DNA of 62,000 nucleotides from Branchiostoma floridae. Lineage: Eukaryota > Chordata > Leptocardii > Amphioxiformes > Branchiostomatidae. Location of the stretch: positions 9,720,985 through 9,782,984 of the forward strand of contig NC_049988.1 of NCBI RefSeq assembly GCF_000003815.2, written 5' to 3'. Numbering within the stretch: position 1 is the first letter of the stretch; the number at the start of each line of letters is the position of its first letter. Below, piece by piece: positions 47,901-58,600 of this stretch. The notes beneath the pieces are model-generated. The model made no database searches. It was given only the letters and a program-made list of their open reading frames with translations, and had not been told where the DNA came from. The translations under genes and the position numbers were made by a program.

Positions 47901-50900
47901 TCCTACTGTTGCATCAACGCCGCCTGGTATCACCTCATGGAAGTGCAGGTAAATTTGTTCAATTTACCACATGTATACATGGGATGGCAAAACATTACTA
48001 CAAACAGTAGAAGGTTAGCAAGTCTAGAGGCTTTTACATTCAAAACATTGACCTTTTCTGTATAGGTTGAGGAAATAAATTTCCTTAACCTATAAAAATA
48101 GATAGGAAAGAACAGTTAGCAACAGTTTGTTGTGCCAGAAATGAAATGAAATTTAATTAAAGCAACTGAAACAATTAAGAATTTAGATTAAACTTTTAGA
48201 GATGAAATAATTTTGTATCCCACAAGTCAGACCTCATCACACTAGAACTACAAATATATTAAGGTTCACATGATGCGACTTGTGTTTTGCAGGACTCGGC
48301 AGAGCTGGGTTTGATTGATGTGTCGTTGCGCAGCATCATAGTCGGGGCCCTGACAGCTCTGGTTGTCCTTCCCATACACCTGGGTATCGTCTTTCTCTTC
48401 AGAAGGAGCAAAGTAAGTCCATCTTTTCTCTCGCCAGTCAAAAAAGTCTAAACAGTTTTAATAGAATGGCAAATGTGATCTTATCCTATTTCTTGATGTG
48501 TGTGTTTCCTTCTGTTTAAGCTTTACAGAAATGTATTGAAATGTGTATAAGTAAACTGGATGTAAGTCTTTCTTTTTGTGGATATTCCAAAAGACAATAC
48601 CGTATTTCTTCTAATAAACCGCGCACTTTTTTGACATTTCAACTTTGAAGTTGGTGCTTCAGGTCAAAGCCAAAGTCGGGGTGCGCGCTTTATTTAGGGG
48701 TTGTCTCAAGAAAAATCACGTAACAAGCCAGAAAGCCAGCGATTACGCCGCGAGGTATCGCGCTGAACATCGATAATTTATGCATTTGTCTTTCGTTTAT
48801 TATTTACAAGATAACAATGTTAACGTTATATAGACTTAAAATTACGCATGCTTATGTTATTCTTTGTATTAAAAATAATATAGTTGTAATGATATTTATA
48901 AGAATGATATTATAAGAATGACTTGAAAAAGAAAAACGGAGACAATCGTCCGACTTTTTGCAGCGTGCTGGGGCTGGCATAATTTGTTAGTTATGTTACA
49001 AATATTTTATCCCCGAGGCATCACGCGGCTGCACGCCGGCACATCGTGTATTATCCACGAGCATTTTGACCCAAAACATAATTGCTATGATCAGAAAATG
49101 TTGCAGGGTTCTTCTTTGCAGGAGTTTTGTTTTTGTGTGACGAGAAAAATGCGACATTGTAATTTTTCGGGGTGTTTGGAAACCCACGCTAAGTTTCAGC
49201 ACACTTACGGCTGCATCGAAACCCAAAATTACGCTAGAGACACCATAAATTCACATATAAAAGCATGTTTCCACGGAAGGTTCTTTGTATTATGCATATC
49301 TTAACTAGAATGGTGCAATGTAATCGTTGAAAATAGCGTTCTTTTGCGTTTCAAAAATGTAACTCTGAGAATCAAAATGGCGACGGGCTAGCTGCAAGCC
49401 GCGGGAAAGCTCCCATGATGCACCGCTCCAACCAATCAGAGCGCGAGTTCGCCGGGGAATCCCCGTCATTAGTATTCAGTTGTTGTTGTGGTGGCTTCAA
49501 CCAATCAGAGACGCGTATTTCCGATCCTGCAGACGCCGCGTTTCGTGCCGCGCTGTCCAAAAATACGTATTTCTCGGGAAGAACAGCGGGCCACGATGTT
49601 TTACTATGACAGTAAATGTGTTTTTTTTTAGTTTATCATCGAAAAGCCCGGTAAAATTTAACGTTTTGATGTCTGCTCACTCGATATAATGGCATCTTGT
49701 AGCATGAAAATTCTCATCGCGCTGCGTGAGCTCGAGCAAGCCGCCGATAAATTATTGGTAGAGTGAATTTTCTCTACGTAACTTTACAAGTACGGTGCCG
49801 ATCCAGAAATTGTATCATTTTTCTAAAAGTTTCATAGGAAATTAGGCGAATAAACATCAAAGGGTGCTGCGCTATATGAGGGCGCGGCCAAGTTTTGAGG
49901 GTACTACCGGTGCGATCGTCAGCAAAAATTAGGTGCGCGGATTATTGAGGGGTTTCCCTTGACTATCTCAGCTGGCGTGTAAGGGCACACGATGAGCCCC
50001 AAATCGGGGGTGCGCATTTTATTTGGGGTGCGCGGTTTAATGAAAGAAATACGGTAGTCACTGTAATTTTGGAGATGAGCTGTACAGAATTTTTCATTGT
50101 AAGAATAGCAACATGGAGAGTGGACAAGATACATTGCAAAATATGCCCTGTATTAAAACTTGATGACAGGTGATTTCAAAAATGCTTGAACTTTGCATGT
50201 TTTCCCTCTCCACAGGTAAGAAGAGCCAGAAAGGTGCAAGCAGACAAGGAGTTTGCCTCAGGCAAGAGGCAGAGTTTCCTCTCTGACCAGGGTAAGATAT
50301 CTAAGTTATCCTTCTGATGACCTTGAATGTCACCTTGATGTCCTTGCTAATCAAGCCTATTTGGTACTCTTAGACTAGCAATCTTAAACACTGTAGCTGG
50401 TGTACAAGGAAAACAAGGTTCTCACCAAAATAATGACATTTTTTTAGCTTTTCTACGGTTTATTGTTTTCTCTTGGCAATTTTTGTACTTTTTTGCTGCA
50501 TCATTGATATGGTGTGTGAAGTTATGCAGTGGCTATTGGTGGTGCATGTGCTTTATTTTAAAATGCAAGAAGACATATGTGTTGTTTAAAAGCTAACATA
50601 ATCTCAATCCAGCAGGACCTCTCCTTGTGTTGAGCCAGCTTTCAGGGTTTTCATTTTAGTCTCTACTTTTTCAAATCAAAGCTTCTTACATTGTGTTACT
50701 GAAATATGATGGATTTCCTATGCCCTAGTCTTCCAAGCACTGCCTCCAAATGTGGTTACTGTTCCCTGGTTGTTGCTATGCAATGCAGCTGAACAGTATA
50801 AGTATACGAGTGTCTGAAGTTTTAATCACATGTAAGCATGATCTCAAACCTACACTGGAAAAAAGCAGCTTTTGCCTTCATGAGCACACACCTCTTTGAG

Positions 50901-53900
50901 CTGAGTGGTATTCAGGGAACTGTGGCCATATTTTAGGGTAAGGCACCAAACATGAGGGACATAAAGACTTGAACCTACCCAATTTACACAACTAATCATT
51001 CCCTAACTGGTGTGACTGATTCCTACAGTACATTAACATCTCTGCATGTGAGGTACACAGACTCTTGGTTATATCTGTGCTGTGGTGTTCTTCTTGCTTT
51101 GAATCCTTTTTTCTCCTTTGCTCTTTCGCCCACCCCTTGGACCTGCAGGCCCCCCCACTGAGTGGAGCCCGACTTTTTATTCTGATCAAGGTACGATCGA
51201 GACGGTGATGACGACAGACAGTGGGATGATACTGGACCAGCCTTACATCAACTGGACAGCACTGCAGAAGTGGGCGCAGAAGACTTGGGATAAGAAGTAT
51301 TCGGTAAGTGATGTGTTTTTTTCTACATTAAATTTTGTATTTTTCAATGCAGAGTTTTAAATTTGTAGGTTGAAGTGTTGCTGATATGCAGTATTGGATT
51401 CAACATACATGTAGAATTTGTTCTGATGATTATGGCTCATTTGTTGTGGACTGACTCATAGAATGATGAAAAGTATATATCAACAAGAGAGCCAAATAAC
51501 TATTAGACATATACTAGTAATCAATGTACTGGAATGTTCAGATTTAGGACATCTGTGCTATTTTTAACGAATGATATTGTGTAAGAATATCCCATGCCAA
51601 AATTGATATTTCCAGGAAATTTGGGACACTTATGTACTTTTTTTTACTTTTGTTTGCAACTATGACTAAAGATGTCTGTAATTTTGTAGGATTCCATACC
51701 AGGCAGCCCTGCCACCAGCCACGCAGGCAGCCAGGCCGACACGCAGGCCAGCAGCTCACACGACAGCCAACCGTGTCACTCGGAACACTCGGGCAGCCAG
51801 CAGTCAGTGCAGCTGCCACCCCATCCAGGCTCGGGGTCCTCGGAGTGCTCCAGTGGGTTTGAGGACTACCACAGCCAGGACAAACACAAGCACCACGGTC
51901 TGGGGGGATCACTGAGTACACACAGCAGCGACACAGGCAGTCTGCACACGGAGACTGCTACGGGTAGGTTGTAGGGACCTAAGATATATCTTTGTATGCC
52001 TTGTAGCAACTCAAATATGGCCAATTAGTTTCAAATTATTATGATGTTCGCAAGTGCTTTCATCACTGCTTTTAGTAGATGTTGAACACTAAACCACATC
52101 TTGTTTCTCCAGAAGTGACGATCCAGGAGCCTCGTAAGAAGCTAAGGAAGATTTTCTTGCCACCATGGTGTCGCTACGTGGCCTGGGCAGCCTGTGTGGT
52201 CATCGTCCTGCTCTCGGGGATGGTCACTATTCTGTATGGCTTCAGGTGAGACCATTTGAGGAACCTGCATTTATATATATAAGGACATTAAAGATTTGTA
52301 CAGCAAGTACACATCTTTTGTGGTCAAGTTTGCTATGTCTGTCAGATTTTATTGCCATCGATTAGAAAAAAAGATGATATATACGAACCATTTTAACAGC
52401 ATACATAACAGGATGAATGTTAAATGTATTTTCTGATTTGCTATGTTGTTGTTTTCAGGTTTGGAAAGACTCAGAGCATCCGTTGGCTCCAGTCTCTGTT
52501 TTTCTCCCTGATGCAAAGTATCTTCTTAACACAGCCTCTTCTGGTAAGTATGGTACATTACCAAGTTATTTGCTAGTGTTCTTTAAACCTTTCATTCATG
52601 TCAAGGTTGATATTTTATTTTCATTGTTAGAATGTGCACTGAGTCTATGTGTAGTGAACATGTAAAGAAAAGAAATGGGCAAGTGTGTTGTTTGGAAATT
52701 TGTATTCAAATTTAATGGTTCAGTAATGCAGCCTTGTTATTAGATAGCAGTACTACTGTTACCGTTTAATTAAGGAAGTGTGTGTGTAGTGTTAGATGGA
52801 CTAGTAATAGTATCAACAGCTATTAAAGATATTTCAACCTCATGGAAAAAGAACAGCCAACAGCTTCTACCTCTTATATATACTTGTGTTTTTATACGAA
52901 ACCATGTCTTGTTTTCCAGGTCGCAGTTGTGACCCTGTACATCTCCTGGAGAGAGCGCCACAACAACCGCGCGCTGGATTACCGTGACAGCGACGACAGC
53001 AGCTACGACACCATCAGCACCATGTCGTCGGAGCTGCGCAGAAAGATCCACGCTCCCAAACCCACCTCACGACTTGAGACATACAGGGATAGCAATGATC
53101 TAGAGAAGGTGAGACATCTGTACTTATACAGATTTTAAACTGGACTGTGACATTCGGTCTTTAAGGAGCCATTTTTAGAAATTTTTATGAAATCTTTGAA
53201 TGTATTTGTTCTCTGACACTTTGAAAGTCAAGAATATGTAATTCTGGCAAGTAGCCTTGGTGAAGTACATGTAGATAATTTTTGTCAAAACTTTGCGCGC
53301 TCTGTTTCATCTCACAGGGGATCCAAGCCCGCCAGCGCTCGCGATACCTGCGGTTCGCACGTCCGCCACAGGACACACAGCTACGGCCTGCTCAGGAGAA
53401 AAGCAAGCAGGAAAAGCTTCTGTCCGAGGGAATCAGGTAAGGCAGTTTTCTCTGTTGATCTAGATGGTTCACAGAATCCTATCTTAAGTTTAAGACTGAG
53501 TTAAATTTTGATACTAAGCAGTTGTTACAGTAACTGTGAAGGAGGTTATGTTTTGATGAGCATCTGTCTGTTGTGGACAAATTACTCGTGAGTATCTATG
53601 AAAAGAAAGAGACTTTTGTGATCCTTCAAAACTCATTCACTCTCCCATGACTCATTTAAACTACTTTTGGTTATTTCTTTACCTATGTTAAATAACTTGA
53701 TCAAAGTACCAGGAAAAGTCAAGGGGTGCTGTGTCTTGAATTGTGAAGTCTCCTCTTCCTCACATCAAGAAAAAGATGACTCCCTATCCATTCTTAAAGT
53801 TAAAGAACTAGGCCTAAGTGAGACTTGTGTTTTGCAGACAAGGCTGGCTGTACGGCACCCTGTTTGTGCTGATGATGCTGATAGCCTACAGTAGGGTGTC

Positions 53901-55610
53901 GGGAGGGGCATACTTACTGAACGAAACTGCCAGGAACATCTTTGTCAGGTGAGCACAATCCATGTAAACACTCATGTTGGATTTTTATTCTTTGTATTGT
54001 TTAAATCTTACATGACATCTTCATTTGTAAATGCTGTTTATTAAGTACACAGATTGTAACATTCAGCAGCTTAAGTCTAAAATTGAGATCTTTTATGAGG
54101 ACAAGATACAGCAAATGATAAAACGGCTTGTGAGTGATGAAGTCTCAGTGTTATGTTATGGAGAAATCCTGTCCACAAGTATGGTGATGGTGAGATTTGC
54201 CTGTTTTTGTACTGCAGACCTACTGAAGGATTTGGGTCCATCAAGTCAGTCGACGAATGGTGGAGATGGAGCCAGGGTCACCTTCTGGACCACATGTACT
54301 GGACCAGCTGGTACAACGGCCAGGCTAGCAGTATACAGGTAACATCCATGTCACAGACATCGTACAACATGTTCATGACAGCAAGTTGATGGCATTCTTA
54401 GTGCAGCCATGGATATGTGGTGCAAACTAATTTAGAGAAAGGGTCGTCCTAGCTTGTCAACTGTAGTTTTTGTCATATGCCTTGATGAAAATTTTATAAC
54501 CAAATAATAGTACCGTAAATCATTTTTATCTGTTAATGAAATTATAAACAATACTACATATAAATCAGGGGCACAAAGCTTAGAGCACAGACTTGTGATG
54601 TACATGTGCTTGACAGGGTTTCCATTTATTGTCTTGCACTGTTTCCTGTTCCAGGGAGGAACCTTTGATGGAGGGAGTGTGCTTCTGGGGGAGGTCACCC
54701 TCCGACAACTCAGGGTCACAGAGGAGACATGCGTGGTTAGTGTTGTTGTAAAGCCAGTGCTAGAAATAGCCATGTGCACACCTCCAAACACAACCACATT
54801 TTGCTAGGCACTGATTTTAAATCCTATGTGCATAAGCTATAATGATTGTATTTGTTTTTTGATAAGTATGAAACATTAGTAGTTGGAAGAAAAGATAATG
54901 GATATGTAGCTGATTTGAAGGAAGCACTAGTAATAACTTGGAAGTGGGGCAACCTGAAAGGCTGATGGTGTCACCTGGCTTTTAACTCAGGTTGCCACCT
55001 GGGCAACCGGGCTGAAAAAAGTATTTAGAGCACTGCAGTAAAGCTGTTGCTCATAGTTGTGTATACAGTAAAAATCGTACAATGTACTTTGACTTAAACT
55101 CAGTTTTTCTTTTTGTGTTATACGCGTCTAAGGAAGCATTTATGGAAACAACACTTAGAAAAAACAGTCAGTAGTTGAGTCCTTTCGCCTGACCTTCAAG
55201 ACTGAAGCTGTGACCTTGCCCCCCTCCCCAGGTCCCTCCCCAGTACAGTTCCCACCTCCCGCAGCTGTGCAGACCTGACTACACCTTCTCCAGCGGAGAC
55301 ACCCAGCCATATGGGATGAACGATTCCTGGGTGTACACTGCCGCTCGCAGCTCCAGACACTCCGGACACTTCTCATACTACCATGGAGGGGGATATGTGG
55401 TTGCTCTGAACAAGTCAAGGTAGGTTGAACTATACTGATGTATTGTTTGGGGTAGTTTTTGTTTTCATGTTTTTTTACGGTGCAATTATAATGCTGCGTA
55501 CATGTATGTGTGTTTTATTTTTCTGCTGTACTAAACAATTGTTTCAGCCATGTTCGTAAAATGCTGTAATAAACTCCTTTCCCCTCCTAGTAGTAGTAGT
55601 AGTAGTTACT

Positions 55611-55650
<40 letters not shown>

Positions 55651-58600
55651 AGACATGCACTTAATTAAGTTACCCGTAATAAATAGTAGTAGTAGTACTG
55701 TAGTAGAAGTAGTAGTAGTAGTAGAGACATACACTTAATTAAGTTACCCCAGTAATAAATGAACTTACAGTACTAACTTCTTTTCATTGTGACATCCTCT
55801 GAAGACTTGGCATCCATCCCACTTTAGCACCAATTTGCTCGTGTGATTACGTCCCTGCCAAATAGTGTGGCAATGGTTAGTGTAGAAAAGATGGCAATTT
55901 TGTTTACATCGACTTAAATGTATGCAAGGGGACTGATTGCCTCCATGTCCAATATGAAATGTAACTACAGCATAGTGGGGTTCATACCAACCAATCTAAT
56001 TTGGTCTTTAATTTTGATGTTTGTTTTCTGAAGGTCTGAAGCCCAGACACAGCTCTCAGAGCTGCACAGCCAACAGTGGATAGATGAGAAAACAAGAGGA
56101 GTGGCTGTGGAGTTTAGTTACTACAACCCTCCTACTAACATGTTTGGGTAAGTGAAAAATTATCAGCTCCCTTCTGTATTATATACTCCATGAGAATTTC
56201 GTGCTATTGGATTGAAGGTTCAAACAATCAAGAATGAAAACTATTTGCTTATGATTTGCAGTCTATTATGCTTATTTGGATATTGTATTGGAAGTATTCA
56301 AATTCTTGACATTGCATGTGCTGTACTATGTTATTTAAAAAGTTTAGATGAAAGTAAGGTGTATACTCTGCGATTGCCTACTTACGACTCCTGTTGTAAC
56401 TTGATGCCCCATGGTAGTGGTAGTACATGATGTTAAAGGGAGTGTTGACCATTTTTCGGCAGTACTGTATCCCTGTTGCTTGAGCTGCCATCTCTGGGTG
56501 GTGCATACACCCTGCCCCTGGTGTCAGCTGTCACCCTGTACCGCTATGCAGGGACTTACAACTACTTCATCATGGCTTGTGAGGTGAGGTATTTTTACAT
56601 GTAGCCTTATAAATCTTTCTCGTACTTTCAAACATTACAAGATGCTTGTATGTTGTTGAAACAATGTCTTGGTTTAAATATGGCATGTATATATAGTGGA
56701 GACAATCACAAGAAATTTGTACTTATCTATATTTGTTTCCATAGCTCGTGATGTTGGCTGTTGTGTTGTACACCATCAAGAGTGAGTTGTGTGAAGCCAT
56801 GAATGAGAAACGTGGGTGTTACTGTAACCCCTGGCACTGGCTACAGGTGAGGAAACTCAAAATTACTCTGAAAATTATTACTCATTTTTCTGTATAGAAC
56901 ATGATTTTTTTAGACCTTCATATTGCTTTGTAATTGTGAGAGACTGATCAGCATTTAACGTGAATGAAAATGTTTCTTTACAAAACATTGTACGTCCTCT
57001 GTCATGCAGCTGTCTGTGATCTTGGTCGCTGTTTCGTACTTCGGCTGTTGTGTGTACCGGTTCGTGATCGCGTGGTCAGCGGTGGATCGACTGTTGGTGA
57101 CATATCATGAGGTTTTCGTGGATCTGTCACATATTGCTGATATGGACCAGGTGGGACTCAAAGTGCTTTACTCATTGACATCGTTAATAATTATTGTTGT
57201 GAGCTTTTAAACATGTACTTGATTCTTAGCACTATGATACTATGAGAAATTTTATGTGTATATGTCTAAAAAAGAAAATAAGAAAACTTCCAACTAGGGA
57301 CAACCTTCATCCTTCAGCATCATAGACAGTTGTACTTCAGACTGAGCTACTTGTGTCTACACTACATCACGTTGATTTTCTGAGGTATATAATGTTTAAG
57401 CTTTTGACGTCATCAGCTGTGCTGAGTTTTGATTGGCTGACGACAGAAGAAAGAGGTAGGCCAGCGAAAACAGAATGTTTACCTTTGGAAACATGATGAA
57501 TCCCCGCAGGTTGTGTCGGCCCTGGCAGGCCTGATGTTGCTGCTCCTCATGCTGAAGATGCTGCACCTGCTCCGGTTCTACAGCATCTTTACCACGTTCA
57601 GCATGGTCTTCAACAGGGCATCATGGGAGATCTTCACCTTCATGGTACGTTCTGTGGTAGCATAAGACTGTGGTTTGTAAGATGTGGACAGCTAAATCGC
57701 TCGCAGCCATTGAAAAACATGTTCACAATTTGTCAAGTAAGTTGTGCGTTGCTAATTCATGTTTGCAAGAGCCAGTGAAGAAAACATAGAGTCAAAAACT
57801 ACTTTGAGTGTCCAAGTCTTGCAATGTGTGGCTGCTATACAGTATGCTGTAAGCTGAACACAAAATGTTTCATGAATCGTCACAATGCAGACTTGTCCAT
57901 GACGGTAACACGTGTACATGGTGAATATACAATGCTGAAGCTAGATAGAATTGGTTTAATTGGATTGGGGCCAACATAGTATTTGTACCTTTGCCTTTTG
58001 TGCCAGCCAACCAATTTTGTTTGTTGCAGCTATGTTATCTGTTGCTGTTAACTGGTTGCATTCATAGTTTGTAGTTTGCTGATATGTGATTTGTAAATTG
58101 TTGCAGCTGTGGCTGTTGAGTCTACTGGTTGCGTTCAGCCACCTGGGGACGCTGCTGTTCGGCCAGTACAGCCCAAACTTCAGCACGTTCTGGCTGACCC
58201 TGCAGACGCTGTGCCACACAGCTGTCGGGCACCAGCAGCTGGACACGCTACGGGAGACGCACAGCTGGCAGCTGGGCCTGTACCTGGCTGCATTCTTCGC
58301 TCTAGTCATGGTTCTGTTGCTTGGACTGGTAAGTTTCACCCCCAAGTGCGGGGATTTAATTTCGCGGTGGCGGGAAAAAGGACTTTTCGTGGTAACACCA
58401 TAGACTGCAGTCTCATACCATAATAGAAAAATGTTCGCGGTAGTTTTAATTTCGCAGTGAAGTGGTCACCACAAAAACCGCGAACATTAATCCGCCGCGA
58501 ACATTTCTGCATTTACAGTATTGTTTTAGGCATGTTGGTATATGTATGTTTCTACAGTACAGTTCCTGTATTTTCTGTCAGAATTGGTTTGAGGGAGTGA

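Noticed and set aside
48984-49304. 106-codon open frame
   Set aside because: Inside the 1.46 kb transposon, with no transposase signature and ordinary intronic composition around it.
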